In this document: piece by piece, positions 48,386 to 61,026 of the stretch
Layout of the letters: each line of letters begins with the position of its first letter
Numbering within the stretch: the stretch's first letter is position 1
Source of the DNA: Glandiceps talaboti
Taxonomy: Eukaryota > Hemichordata > Enteropneusta > Spengelidae
DNA: 64,000 nucleotides
Assembly (NCBI RefSeq): GCF_964340395.1
Contig: NC_135571.1
Span: 2,706,611 to 2,770,610 of the forward strand
Direction: 5' to 3'
Made by a program: the position numbers and the translations under genes
Notes under the pieces: model-generated
The model's input: the letters and a program-made list of their open reading frames with translations, nothing else
Told to the model about the DNA's origin: nothing
The model's database searches: none

Positions 48386-48720
48386 AAATAGGGTGGGTAG
48401 GTCGGAATTTTATATTATTTTACTGTAATGCTTAAGGAGTTACTTCGACCCTAAGATAAGATACTCGGCGGTCACAATACTTCCGAGAGAATTTGATGAA
48501 GTGTAAAAGTAGTAAATGAGGACAGTTGTAATCTATAAAGACATGGTTTCTCGCTAGAATATGACTTTAGAGGCGAAGGCTTGAAGGTGTACAGGGAAAT
48601 ATAGGTAAGTTGCTACCATGCATTTTATCTTTTGGTATGCAAACAAAATGTTTTAGGGTCAAAGGCTTAGACTATGATCAGTCGAGTTATCGGAAACACA
48701 TTATTTCTTCCATTTGGCCT
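48386..48720 (+). repeat. Dispersed repeat family 2, copy 2
   Basis: Second copy of the element at 23477-23840, same orientation, about 335 bp. Strongest shared blocks are GGTCACAATACTTC, TTTTAGGGTC and GAGTTATCGGA/GGTTATCGGA. Confidence 0.6.
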
Positions 48721-49353
48721 ATCTCACCCCGTTGATGTCCTTGGGCAATATCTGAACGATCGGTTATCGAAGATTAAACTACTTCTTCATTTACAAGACA
48801 TTTTAACCATTTAATACTAATAACAACAAGCCCATAGGCTACGAAATATGTATTTTTGTCAAATGATCATAATATATGTAATTAGGCTCTAGGGGAACTG
48901 CCTGTTGGGCTGTTCGTGCAGAAGTAAATGATTTAATAAATGTGTATGTCACTTCAATTATAAGACAAGGGAACATACAGCTGAGTTCTCTAATGTGCCA
49001 TGTTCGTTGGAAATTTTAGCTTACAGTAGTGTGTGTCATGTGATAATAATCTTTTAAAATTTGCTGCTGCTTTTGTTCTTGGAAAAATAGGGGTTGGGGG
49101 TCAGCATACAATTCTCTTAGTGGTTAAAATTATAGCAAGTTTACTCATATCAGATGCAATATGGATGCAAATACTACGCTAAATATATGGAAAAATAAAC
49201 AGATTATTGCCTTTACTTGAAAAAAAAGACAGTGACATCCAATTTGTGTTTATAATATAAAAAGTACAAGGAATGGAGAGTTTCACTTGAGCAGATCTCC
49301 GTTTGCTTTGGTGAAAAACCCCTAATGAATGCAATGGTGATATATAATAGTAC

Positions 49354-49496
49354 TTGTATTTATTTATTGTATTTATTCATTTATTTATCTATTTATTTAT
49401 TTATTCATTTATGTATGTATGTATGTATGTATGTATGTATGTATGTATGTATGTATGTATGTATGTATTTATTTATTTATTTATTTATTTATCTAT
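49354..49496 (+). repeat. (TTTA)n-(GTAT)n-(TTTA)n microsatellite
   Basis: A (GTAT)n core framed on both sides by TTTA units. Confidence 0.95.
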
Positions 49497-50744
49497 TAGT
49501 GACAATGCATCCATCCACTTAATGGTTTTTTGTGCAAGTCTAATAAAATATAACAAATACATAACATATACACGATACGTATGCAAAAAATACAGAAAAA
49601 TATCGAAACCCAAAAACAAGAAACATATGGAACATCAAAAAGAATGGGTGGCTACAATTAGCTATTAGATTGATGGATGGACTATTAGCAATCATGAGTG
49701 CCCTGAATGTTAAGGGTCGGGATTTTGCTTTCGAAATGTACAAAATTATGTGGAAAGGGATATTATGATTGTCTAAAAAATCAATTCACGTTGTTTTCCA
49801 AACTCTTTACCTATTGCAGGTAAAGTAGAGACTGGTGCGTAATTTTCCGGATCTTCCAAGGTACATTTGTTTTGAAAAGTAGTAAAAATCTTGCGAGTTT
49901 CTTAATCTTCCTTGAAGTTATAAAATTTATCAGGGAAACAAGCAGCCAGAAAATATGAATTTTTACTATGACGCAGGCAAAATTGTCTGGTAAAATTAAG
50001 ATCATATCAAGTAACTACTTATGAAAGCCTTTTAGCGATTTCCAATTTAATATTCCATTGCGTATGTCTATGAAAAATGTAATGATATATGGCATGGTCT
50101 CACTCGAAAAAATAATAACTTCAGCATATATGTTTTAATAAGTCAAATCTCATTTGTCCGTTGTATTTTTTTCTCTGTCAGATTTCTTAATAATCATTTA
50201 TTTTAGTCGGCAATTACCTTAACACAAATAAAAGAAGTAACCGTATCCTCTAAGTATTCGCGTATAAAAAATATTAGTATAAACAACCCTAAGATATTAT
50301 CGAATTATCGGGTTTAAGAAAATAACACACTCGATTCCTTAGGAAAAAAATGTATAGCCATCAGGACTACGGTAGTAATATTAAGGAAAACATATCGTGT
50401 GTATGTATTTTGAATAATAGGTTAAAATTACAACAGATTCTTTGATAATATCACGCCGGGATTGGATATAAATTGTACATATTTACCAGCACACCGGGGT
50501 GTAACCTGCTGCAGTCGATGGTATATATACGTGTAACCTTGTGTGATCATAGGAATACCGCAGGTTTTTGCGCCTGACGTAATTGTAGGTTGTTCACCCT
50601 CGAGCTCTTTCCCGTAGTCTGAAACCTCTAACGAGACACGGTGAATTAATTAGTCACGATTCAGTGAAGCTTAGAGCAAAGTAACCATGTAGAACCATGT
50701 TTTAGTATATAATAAACGTACTTTTTAAGAATAGTTCCAGAAAA

Positions 50745-50860
50745 AAAGTATATATGTTATTTGCCCCATATCTTGCTGCGAGAGGTCATTTTTCTGTTAT
50801 ACCGGAAAAATGACCCAAGTATCAAGATATGGAACAGTACTTGGCAAATAACATACTTAT
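50745..50860. mobile_element. Short foldback element
   Basis: About 116 bp. Complementary blocks in nested order: TGTTATTTGCC/GGCAAATAACA, CCATATCTTG/CAAGATATGG and GGTCATTTTTC/GAAAAATGACC around a loop near 50817. The open frame starting at 50761 is a by-product. Confidence 0.78.
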
Positions 50861-51675
50861 ACGTCACTTGCGACTTCGAATTCATTTTTGAATGTCTAAT
50901 AATGTTATTTCATTTCACAATAAAATCCCTTCCGCATTATTCTGTTGAGCGTAGTGTCACGCACCTCTCCATCTGATGACTGCAATATACTTTTCCTGAT
51001 AGTTATACTTATGTTAATTTAACTTTGTGGAGTTTCATAAATAAAACAAGTAACCCAATAAATTACAAAGAATATGAAGATGTGTGAAAGTGTATCATTG
51101 TACATACAAATTGGTAATTACTGTGTCATCCTAAATCCGCTTCATGATTTGAAACATAAGAATGTATAAATACATCTTAGACTCAATTTATGGCATTTTT
51201 TCTTCATTCAAACCAAGCACAAATTCAATTTGCGAACGTGGGAATAACCACATATTTTTATAGCAAAGTAAAACGTATTTCTACTTTGGAACTATTGACC
51301 GCAATTGACCTGACGAGATTTGATGAATTTACCAACGAAAAGTAATAAGCTACCAATCAATAAAATGTCAGACGAGGTCAGTGGAGTGGCCCTTTCTGTA
51401 GTAGTTGATGTAAACTGATTTAATATTATTTACGAACATTTTGCCTATTTATTGGGTTCTGACTCGTTTGGTTGTTCGGTCTGTATGATTGAAAGTTATT
51501 GATGTCGGCCATATTATATTATATGATCTTTAATGCTAACCTTCCTGTTCCAAACACCATCCGACTACAACAACAAGTTTAGAATTTCCCAGATGATCTA
51601 TTTAAAGCATTTGTCATATTTGAAGAAATACTCAGACACAGTCACGCACTAGCACAAATATACATACATATATAT

Positions 51676-51794
51676 ATTATATTATATTATATTATATTAT
51701 ATTATATTATAGTATATTATGTTATGTTATGTTATGTTATGTTATGTTATGTTATGTTATGTTATGTATGTATGTATGTATGTATGTATGTATG

Positions 51795-51828
<34 letters not shown>

Positions 51829-51898
51829 TGTATGTATGTATGTATGTATGTATGCATGTTTGTATGCATGTATGTATGCATGTATGTATGTATGTATG
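51676..51898 (+). repeat. (ATTAT)n-(GTTAT)n-(GTAT)n compound microsatellite
   Basis: Unit changes stepwise from ATTAT to GTTAT (51720-51768) and then loses a base to GTAT. Confidence 0.97.
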
Positions 51899-52525
51899 AT
51901 TTCACTCTGAAAAATACCTTGTATGCCTATATTACTATTTTATATTTGCTTGGCAAACGTGAGATAAATATGTTTCAAACGAGATACACACACTGCCAGG
52001 CTAAGAATCGCCCAGAAGTCGACCTCATAACGTCAATTTTACATGTATTAGCATATTCTTCGTACGTCTTAGGTAACACAAGTCGATACCCCTATGGTCT
52101 GAACAGTTTCAGTTATTCATCAGTTTTTCTCCATATAAAAGAAGTGTAATTGGTTTGATTTTAGAGACGGCTTACATGCTATAAATGCCGCCATTTCATC
52201 ATTTTCATCCTGACATGTGTGTACAAAGCGTCTTGTATGGTAACCAATATCAGCAAATGGCGCCAAACGTCTGGCATGGTGTACTTAAATCGTGATTTTC
52301 AAAGGGAAAATCGCCTGCCTGGCATATAATTCGTACGTTGTGGATGTGATTAATACATTTTACACAGAATATGTTTTCCTCAACGAGGATGTGTTAACAC
52401 TAAAATGGGGATAGGTTTAAATGATTACAGTGGGTCCCTCGAAATGTCACCATCAACAAAATGAATGTCAAAGGAGTAAGTGAACAATTTTCAGGCTTAG
52501 ATTGTTTTTACACTTGGACATATCA

Positions 52526-52540
52526 AACAGACAAGCAGGC

Positions 52541-52621
<81 letters not shown>

Positions 52622-52626
52622 CACAC

Positions 52627-52680
<54 letters not shown>
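52526..52680 (+). repeat. (CAGA)n microsatellite
   Basis: About 150 bp with one CACACACA interruption near 52620. Confidence 0.97.
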
Positions 52681-53087
52681 GGGAATACATGAAGGCAGGC
52701 AAATCGAAAGATGTGCATGTAGGAACGCGGCCAGACCGACAAGTGGTAATGCATGAAGCAGACAGATAGACGTACGGGCAGCCTGACAAACAGAGGATGT
52801 TGACAAGGACATTGTCTAAAACAAGGAGATTGAGTGAAAATCCTGCATAATTGAAAAAAATAACCTTATCTTTAATAGTGTACAAACGTACACAATTCTA
52901 ATTATTTCCGGAGAGATTGTGAACAAAACAAGTATCGTGAATTAATTAGTTTTTCTTCGATTGAATTATACTGTTCATTGATGATGTATATCGCATAATT
53001 AGCTTAAAAAAACAAAGAGCTTTAAATATTTCTGATGAAATAATTATAGTATTTGTACTGGAATAGCTGGTTAAAGTACACCACGTA

Positions 53088-53208
53088 TCTACCTACCTGC
53101 CTGCCTACAGACAGGCAGGCAGGCTGGCAAGCATGCATGCATACATACATACATACATACATACATACATACATACATACATACATACATACATACATAC
53201 ATACATAC
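53088..53208 (+). repeat. CTGC/GCAG inverted block and (CATA)n microsatellite
   Basis: CTACCTGCCTGCCT and its near-complement AGGCAGGCAGG form a small hairpin at 53092-53123, followed by GCAT units and a (CATA)n run. Confidence 0.93.
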
Positions 53209-53679
53209 TAAATTCTTAACCTGAAAGGTACGAATCACTTACAACGATTATATATATATACCTTAGTAACGTGTTTATGTCGACTAATGTCTCACATTTG
53301 GCTTTGATCAAACAACTATCCGACGAAAGTGCTATATAGCAATGCAATGTATAACTGATTACCGACAAATCTAAAATAATGATGCCATTTCATCCTATTT
53401 CAGCACTAGTCGTAGATTGAATTACCTACATTAATGTATCCCCCCCCCCCAGTGTTTAAACCAAATGTAGAAATCTAATCATTTATCACTGTCATCTTTA
53501 TCGTCTGACTTGACATGTGTGCATTTAAAATGCTTTTATGGAAAGAAAAGACTAACATCTGATCTTTTCACATAATTCAAACTATTGTCTGGGTAATTTC
53601 TGGTTATCCCTGTACAAGATCTACATGTTATTCGTATCCTACCTTCGATAAAGGGTGATGTTATAGTTTTGTTCATCGT

Positions 53680-53960
53680 CCGTTTGTTTGTTTGTTTGTT
53701 TGTTTGTTTGTTTCTTTGTTTGTTTCTTTGTCTGTATGTCTGTCTTGCTGCTGGTCGATCGTCCGTTTGTCTTTCTGTCTATTCATACTGTTTTTTTCTG
53801 TCGGTGTGTCTGTTTGTTTGCTTGTTTGTCTGTCTGTCTGCCGTCTCTGTGTCTCTCTAACTGACTGTCTGCCTGCCTGTCTGTCAGTCTCTGTCTGTCT
53901 GTATGTATGTATGTATGTATGTATGTATGTATGTATGTATGTATACATACATACATACAT
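53680..53960 (+). repeat. Compound (TTTG)n-(TCTG)n-(GTAT)n-(ACAT)n microsatellite
   Basis: Degenerate tetranucleotides ending in a (GTAT)n run that flips directly into its complement (ATAC)n at about 53941. Confidence 0.93.
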
Positions 53961-54031
53961 ACATGTTACACACATGTATGTAGTGCCCGATAGATGTGTA
54001 TGTAGAACGGTGTAAATAGCACAATATGAAG

Positions 54032-54135
54032 CAAGATACACAAGAGCCGTTGCACAATGGTTCACGCTATTGCGATCATCATCGTGTGATTATCGCAACA
54101 GAATGAAACACTGTAACGGCTCCTGTGTAATCTTG
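54032..54135. mobile_element. Short foldback element
   Basis: 104 bp with arms of about 45 bases: left CAAGATACACAAGAGCCGTT, right complementary to CAAGATTACACAGGAGCCGTT; inner blocks ATTGCGAT and ATCGCAA also pair. It directly precedes the (CA)n(TA)n run at 54148. Confidence 0.75.
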
Positions 54136-54145
54136 TTTGATACTG

Positions 54146-54291
<146 letters not shown>

Positions 54292-55988
54292 ATGCATGTA
54301 CAATATAGATACATCCTTGCATTCACTATTGTCCACATTTCATTTTTAGATATATTTGTCTAACCCAACCATGTTAATGTATTGGTTAGATTGATTTATT
54401 GTTGTTTACGACAAGGCTATTTAGTCTCTTTCTGGCCAGTGAAATTTCCATTATACAGACTATTACATTATAAGTGTACAACCCTTTGTCCAAAAAATAT
54501 ATGTAATCGATTGCAAATTTGCATAAAAATAGTTTGCAACATCTGTTGATCTGTGGTGGTATTGTGTAAGCGATAATCAATCTGTCATAATATTTTATTT
54601 ATACTCTGAACCCGTGCTACAATTGTTACACCATTGGAATACTGAGCTCAATGTTTATACTGTAACTGATTGTTTTGCTATGTTTACATTGTTATTTAAA
54701 AAATAGATAAATTGTGAATTTATTTTAATCCATATTTCATCGGGTGTCAATGAATTTAAGTGTGTCACACGTGCATTTTATCTTTGACATTGTGATGTTG
54801 GTCGATAAGGACAAATCTTTTGATGTGCTAATACTATTCACTAAATGTCAGATTTACGAGTAATGTCACACATCCTAAAAGTCATACAATCTGGTGTAAA
54901 AGCATGGATGGAAATGTTGCGGGGTAATTATATAATGTTTTACACATTCCCGTCAAGCTTACTCGTGTTTTGTTTCCATTCTGACAGTAATTAAATTAAA
55001 ATTACAGTCAGAACGTGCCCGATATCACTATATCACTTTGGTTGTTAACTATTCTGCTGTATACAATTTTAAACCGGATAAGCAAATTGTGCCATATATA
55101 TACAAAACATATTTAGCGGGGTAATATTGCATATTGCAACTTGACAAATGGACGGGCTCAATATGCTCAATTCTAAGCAGTGATGCCCGAGCCCGAGTGA
55201 TGATTTTCAGTTACATTTTGATTAATATATTCAGGAAAAATACATCGTGACTCTAAAACAAATGACATTATTCATTACCCTCCGTTGCCAAAATGTTATA
55301 AACTCCACCAGCGGCTAGAATGGAAAGACTTATAAACCGTCACTCCATGTACTCATTTTGAGTCGACCTGTACTACTATAATCAGTGTCACTCGTTTTAC
55401 AAAAGGAAACTGGAGGTACAACTCAGCTGATTAGGTTGACCTTCGTTTTCGATGGATAAACGACGAAATTGCCTACCTTCTGTGTTTGATATAAAATATC
55501 TATGCCCCGGGTATAACACATACTATGACATTATATCACTTCGTTTGATCAAAGACATGCGTACAACTAAACCTTGATTAATCTTCCTTGAAGTTATAAA
55601 AACTTGTCAAATACTAACAAAACAGGTTTCAAGATCAATAACTAACTAATCACGGGATTTTCCACGTCCATGCTGTAGGCATATAGTCACATTGCGTCAT
55701 TCTAGACTCTGAAGCGACACAAAACGAATGGGAGATGACCAGATTTAAATAATGTTCAGGGCTAAATTTGATCAGGACTTGGCAAATTCACATTTTCCCT
55801 TGACCTATAGTAGATTGAGTCAACTCATCAAACCAATGTTAGCTTTTCACAAGACGTGGAATGCCTGCAGTATTATTAGAAGTAATGGGTGTCACATTAC
55901 AAAGTATTGGCCAAGGCAACAATGTGTAATAAGGTGAGACAAGTTATCCCCACTATTCCTTTTTTAAGCTACTGAAATAAACTCATTA

Positions 55989-56110
55989 TTAAAGTTGCCA
56001 TATGGATGAGAAATGGTATTATGTATGGATTTTTAAAGATTACAACAACTTCACTATTTTTTCTAATTTAACAACAACAATTGTTGTTATTAAATAAACA
56101 ATAAATGTTT
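55989..56110. mobile_element. Degraded relative of the 35836 foldback element
   Basis: Begins TTAAAGTTGCCATATGGATG, close to the arm of the intron 1 foldback, and has an AACAACAACAATTGTTGTT palindrome at its centre. The right terminal arm is not recognisable. Confidence 0.45.
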
Positions 56111-56163
56111 TGTAAATAATTTGGTAAACAAGTCTAGTCTGTCCAAGTGGATACAATATATGG

Positions 56164-56201
56164 ATGTATGTATGTATGTGTGTGTGTGTGTGTGTGTGTG
56201 T
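56164..56201 (+). repeat. (GTAT)n-(GT)n microsatellite
   Basis: Short run of three to four GTAT units followed by about ten GT units. Confidence 0.9.
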
Positions 56202-57178
56202 ACATGTACATGTTTGCCTTTTTGTAAATCATAATTTGTTAACAACCAACCTAAATGCCTATTGGTCAATATATGGCTACTTTATTCGAATACGTGTGAG
56301 ACTAATAAATGTGACAGCTGCAAATATAAAACAGTATACACATCATTACAAGTAGAGTCCTATTGAATGCCAAACATTATTTAATAGCACGTCACTGAGG
56401 AAGAAACTGTTCTTGTACGACTTCAAAGAACGATCGCGAAATAAACATCACGACTTCACTATATTCAACACTTACAATATTCCCCGAAGGCAACCGGAAG
56501 ATGCCGAATGTGTTTGATGCCGCAAGACATGTGCGTAACACATTTGCAATATATAGTTTCTATTCAGTCGTAAAATAAACACAACGACGGTCATGCTCAC
56601 TAACCACAGAAAATCTTTGTTCATTTAGAAATATTGAGCATCACGGCTACCTTACAATAGTATGGCAATTTTTCAGGATATAGTTACTGTAGTAACGTTG
56701 CAGATTAAATGATATGGATTCGTTGCATACTTACTTGAGAATTCCCGTCATGTTCGTATGTCAGCAGGACACGGTGGACCTAGCACGATGTAATACTTTA
56801 AGCCGAACCATGGAATTATATAGAATTATGGTATTATTGTATATATTAATGGACCTTAAAAGTGTTATTGGTTGTAACGACTTATATTAGTGTAGGAAGC
56901 GTCCCGTACGACTATGACCTAATGATACGTACTTTGTACTCTAGCACTGTGTAATCCTTGTTCGTTTGATTATTATTTACAGTTATGCATGCTGACACAG
57001 CTGTGATAGTTGTAAGCGAAGTATTTAGTGGAGAAGTCTTCCTAACCGTTACTCTTGATGCCGTTCATCCTTCGCTCGGAATACATTGAATCTGATTCCG
57101 CTATGTGTAAATTAAAGTGACTATGTATATGTACATTTGACTCTTTTACAAATAATCTTTAGAACAGTGTTCATATAA

Positions 57179-57448
57179 GTATGTATGTATGTATGTATGT
57201 ATGTATGTATGTATGTATGTATGTATGTATGTACGTACGTACGTACGTACGTCGTGGGTAGGTATGTATGTGTGTGTATGTAGGTATGTCTGTCTATCTG
57301 CCTGTCTGTCTGTCTGTATGTATGTATGTATGTATGTATGTATGTATGTATGTATGTATGTATGTATGTATGTACGTACGTACGTACGTACGTATGTATG
57401 TATGTACGTATGTACGTACGTACGTACGTATGTATGTATGTATGTACC
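57179..57448 (+). repeat. (GTAT)n/(GTAC)n/(GTCT)n microsatellite
   Basis: About 270 bp, next to the LINE tail; blocks of GTAT alternate with blocks of the self-complementary unit GTAC. Confidence 0.96.
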
Positions 57449-57470
57449 TTAGCTTGGTAAAGAAATATTC

Positions 57471-57471
<1 letters not shown>

Positions 57472-57530
<59 letters not shown>
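57472..57530 (+). repeat. (TAA)n microsatellite, 3' tail of the LINE
   Basis: About 19 TAA units directly abutting the 3' UTR of the LINE. On the element's strand it reads as TTA repeats and follows AATAAATA, so it is most simply the element's own 3' tail, perhaps expanded. Confidence 0.85.
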
Positions 57531-57699
57531 TATTTATTGCCATTGTGCATCATTTAAAAAGAATACACTAGGAAAATGTTGCGATGTCGCTCAGAACAAA
57601 CAATTTACAATCCATACAAGACAACACCAAAACTACCGACATGACACAAGAGTAAAACTGTTAAAACTGTTAAAACTATGCAAATTAATTAAAAGATTA

Positions 57700-58464
57700 T
57701 CATGATAGTGACTGAACTGCGCTTGGGAAGAAATTGTTGCTAAAACGTACCGACCTGACTTTTAAGGATCGATAGCGGCGGCCAGAAGGGAACAACTGAA
57801 AACGGTTATTTGCGGGATGCGTACTGTCAGTAGCAATAAGAGAGGCTCTGCGGACAATTCGTTGGTGGTAGAGATTTTCAAGACATGGCAAATCTGTGCC
57901 AATTATTTTCGATGCAGTGGCCACGATCTTGTTCAGCTTCAATTTATCACTTTTGGATGCGGCTCCAAACCAAACTGTTATCGAAAAAGTTAGTAAACTT
58001 TCAATAACTGCTCTATAGAATTGAACCATTATACTTTTGTTGATTCCGAACATTTTTAATCGCCTCAGAAAGTCAAGACGTTGCTGTGCCCTTTTCAGGA
58101 TGTTATCAGTATTCTTATCCAACTTTAAATCGTCCGAAATGATAGATCCTAGGAACTTGAAGCTGTTCACAATTTCTATGGGGTTGCCATTCATTGCAAG
58201 TGGTTCTAGCTGGGATTTGTTTTTCCGGAAGTCAATGATCATTTCTTTTGTTTTTGAAACATGGAGATCAAGGTTATTTTCTGAGCGATACGCACTTTCG
58301 TCTGAGTTCTCAATAAGACCTTCCACAGTAGTATCATCCGCGAACTTAATTATTGATGTACTTGGTTGACTGGAAACACAATCGTATGTGTACAATGAAT
58401 ATAGAAGTGGGGACAGAACACACCCTTGCGGTGCACCTGTATTAAGGACAATTGACGACGACAC
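57700..58464 (-). pseudogene. LINE reverse transcriptase, C-terminal fragment
   Basis: Continues the RT after the frameshift: TGAPQGCVLSPLLYSLYTYD, then the catalytic box FADD (58344-58333), NNLDLHVSKTKEMIIDF, FKFLGSIISDDL and the C-terminal AQQRLDFLRRL…FYRAVIESLL…PSGRRYRSL pattern typical of CR1/L2-like elements without RNase H. Between AYRSE and NNLDLHV the spacing looks about a dozen residues shorter than usual for the family, suggesting an in-frame deletion (inferred from remembered patterns). Stop at 57700. Confidence 0.88.
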
Positions 58465-59246
58465 GTTATTGCCGATTTTTTCAATCTATTCCTCAATAGA
58501 AAATTGAGAATCCACAAATTAATGGATTGGGGAAAACCTATTTCTTGAAGTTTCTCTAGTAATTTGAATGGGAGAATTGTATTAAAAGCTGAACTATAGT
58601 CAACAAAAAGGATCCTAACATATTTATTTGACTTTTCAAGGTGCTCAAGAGCAAAATGGAGACCAAGCGAGACTGCGTCTTCAACAGATCGATTTTGGGG
58701 GTATGCAAATTGAAGTGCATCAAACCTAGGACTTAGAATGGTTTTCAGAAATGCTAGAATTAAACGTTCGAATGATTTCATAACAACAGATGTTAATGCT
58801 ACAGGTCTATAGTCATTTAAGCACGATATGGACGATTTCTTACGAACAGGAATGACGACTGATTTTTTGAAGCATTCAGGAACTTTACCTAGTTCAAGAG
58901 ACAAATTGAATATGTTTGTGCAGACACCCGACAGTTGATCCGCGCAGTTCTTTAGTAGACGAGGTGAAATGCCGTCTGGTCCTGGAGCCTTTTTAGCATT
59001 TAAATGCTTAAACTGACTTTTGACATCTGATTCTTGCACAACAAAGGGCGGACTATCTGGACAGGTGTCAACAGTTGGCACTGGTTTGGTGTTCCTTTCG
59101 TCAAACCGACCGTAAAACGTGTTAAGTTTGTTGGGCAAGTCCAAGTCACTTGCATCGGCTGCACGAGATCTTTTTTTATAGTTGGTTATTTTTTGAAGTC
59201 CTTGCCAGATGTTATTGGAATTGTTCGCCGTGAGGTCACTTTCCAA
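58350..59246 (-). pseudogene. LINE reverse transcriptase, N-terminal fragment
   Basis: Open frame with RT hallmarks: IWQGLQKITNYK in the linker, APGPDGISPRLLKNCADQL, the NDYRPVALTSV motif and FVDYSSAFNT, which contains the first catalytic aspartate. The frame is actually open further 5' to about 59312 (…RRYRKKLESDLT), so the Met at 59246 is internal. Homology stops at about 58480, where a one-base change in an A run (minus strand) shifts the frame; the last residues after NRLKK are out of frame and meaningless. Not functional. Confidence 0.88.
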
Positions 59247-60480
59247 CTTCTTACGATATCTTCTTTTAGCAAATGTGATACTCTTCTGCAGATCGTACTT
59301 TGCTTTCTTATCTTAATGTTCTTATTGCTTTCTTATTGCTCTCTTATCTTAATGTTGATGATTCTACTAATTTTAAGGACTATATTATTACAAACTGTTA
59401 CTGTCTAGACTTCTGCGTATATCATAGTCTAACGCCATTTTTTGTGATTTTTCACTGTTAATTTTTTTTTCAGTATGATTTCCGATCTCAGAAAAGGCCA
59501 ACCGTTATCCACCCTTTATTCTGACAGACAACTAAACGACAGAAACGTGAATTAAAGTTTACTCGGAGTCAAAATGGATGTAAGAAAATGTGTGTTTTTC
59601 ATCTTCTAAAAATGAAATTTTCTTCAAAGGTTCTGATGTCAGTTTGGGATAGTTTACTGTTTCTTTTCTCATTGCACCAAACAATAATCTGGAAAAAGGC
59701 AGATACAGAGGGATACAACGCGATATAAATTTCATATAGGGGCATAAGGGTTTACAGCCAAAAATTCGTGTTTGCTCTTGCTCAAAATACAACTGTTTTG
59801 GTTAAACTCCTGTGGCACTAACTCCGTTATATTACATTCTAGTATATCAGTAACAGCAGCTAGTATTGATTAGTCTGCGTCCAAAATTTTCTTTCCACCT
59901 GTTTATACAGTCAATTATTGTATAGCCCTGATATTGTATATCAATATCAAATATATACAGATGTAAAGTAGCTTATCATATGCGAACCAAGTTACTTCAC
60001 AATGTCCGACATGGTGATTGAGTGATTACACACTTGGGTTCATCTGCTCACAATAATCATTCACCCCTAAAGAACTCAAGTCACAATGTTTCCAGATGTA
60101 AGGAATATTTGTTTCCCTCATATGAAGAAAATTAGTCATGTTATTGCAATGTTTGTATACTACATGATAGCTTACTTCATACAAAACATATGTATATGGT
60201 TAAGCAGTTCGTATTTATGAATATTATTAAGCATCAAAATATGAAATCAAGGAATGTATGAATTAGTAACAGATGTAATAACAGTGTATATTACTGTGGT
60301 AGCATGTGTATTGAGCAGACTAACTCAGTGTGAATAGCAGAATAGTATATCTTATTCCTTATATAACAGCTACAAGCCTTCGTTTAGTGTGAGAATTCTG
60401 CAACTGAAACGTTTCTTTTTAAAAAAAAACAACAACTGTATTGGTAGGCATAATGACTTAATCTTAATACCGTGCAACTT

Positions 60481-60758
60481 GAACAGTATTGAATCACATG
60501 GGTATAACATATTTAAACGCAGTACACATGGTATGGTGCGATACATCTAATCTAATTAACTTTTGTTTCCGCATAAAAAAAATAGCATCCAGATAAATCA
60601 CGATTTCAACTTATATCTATGCTACATGTGGATAAAATAGACCTCTAAATGACGTAGAAAGTGTCTAATTATCATCCATTTGATAGAACTCAGTGATTCA
60701 TATATTGTTATCTGTAAGATAAAATAACCATTAGTTTAAGATTACATCTAGTGTAGCT
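60481..60758 (+). repeat. Dispersed repeat family 1, copy 5
   Basis: The fullest plus-strand copy: CAGTATTGAATCACATGGGT, TATGGTGCGATACATCTAAT, AATCACGATTTCAAC, AAAATAGACCTCTAAATGAC and an end matching CATCTAGTGTAGCT. Non-coding; about 280 bp. Confidence 0.65.
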
Positions 60759-60801
60759 AATGTAGATTTCACTTAATTATTCAGAAATTATGTTCTTGTA
60801 G

Positions 60802-61026
60802 AGGAAGAGGATCAAGTATGATTCCATTTTGAAAACGAGGTTTGAATTTAACGCATATTCTGACAGAACGCCATGGTGCCTTAATACAATTGTGGTGTGC
60901 ACGGTATTTGCACTTATGCTTGCAGTGTTCTCCGCGGACGTACTTTCGCGAGCGTACCGAGCGAAAGCGAAGCAGAAAACATCTCAAGTATGTGTGCAAG
61001 TAACCGGTAACCCATCAGTACCTACG
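60802..61026 (+). other. Candidate exon of unknown function (weak)
   Basis: Open from a TAG that could be an acceptor (TTCTTGTAG, ending 60801) to possible donors CAG|GTACAG or ACAG|GTATGC near 61028-61036. The translation would include a basic start (RKRIKYDSILKTRF), a hydrophobic stretch (TIVVCTVFALMLAVFSADVL) and a Lys-rich segment. CpG density is well above the surroundings. No family is recognised, the minus strand is also open here, and there is no partner exon, so this may equally be part of an unrecognised repeat. Confidence 0.2.

Larger units (their letters stand above)
57472..59312 (-). mobile_element. 5'-truncated, inactive non-LTR retrotransposon (CR1/L2-like LINE)
   Basis: A LINE fragment on the minus strand. 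It retains the region upstream of the reverse transcriptase (from about 59312), the RT domain, the C-terminal domain (to 57700), a 3' UTR of roughly 170 bp and a (TAA)n tail (TTA on the element's strand) at 57472-57530. The endonuclease region is absent, as expected for 5' truncation during target-primed reverse transcription. The reading frame is broken once at a six-T run (58476-58481 on the plus strand). Immediately beyond the 5' end is a short imperfect duplication of TTCTTATCTTAATGTT (about 59303-59355). Clade assignment is from memory of family patterns, not from a search. Confidence 0.88.

Noticed and set aside
52526-52680. Regular spacing that might suggest a CRISPR array
   Set aside because: It is a simple tetranucleotide run with no unique spacers, in eukaryotic DNA.
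58037-58369. Plus-strand open frame over the LINE
   Set aside because: Antisense shadow of the reverse transcriptase reading frame.
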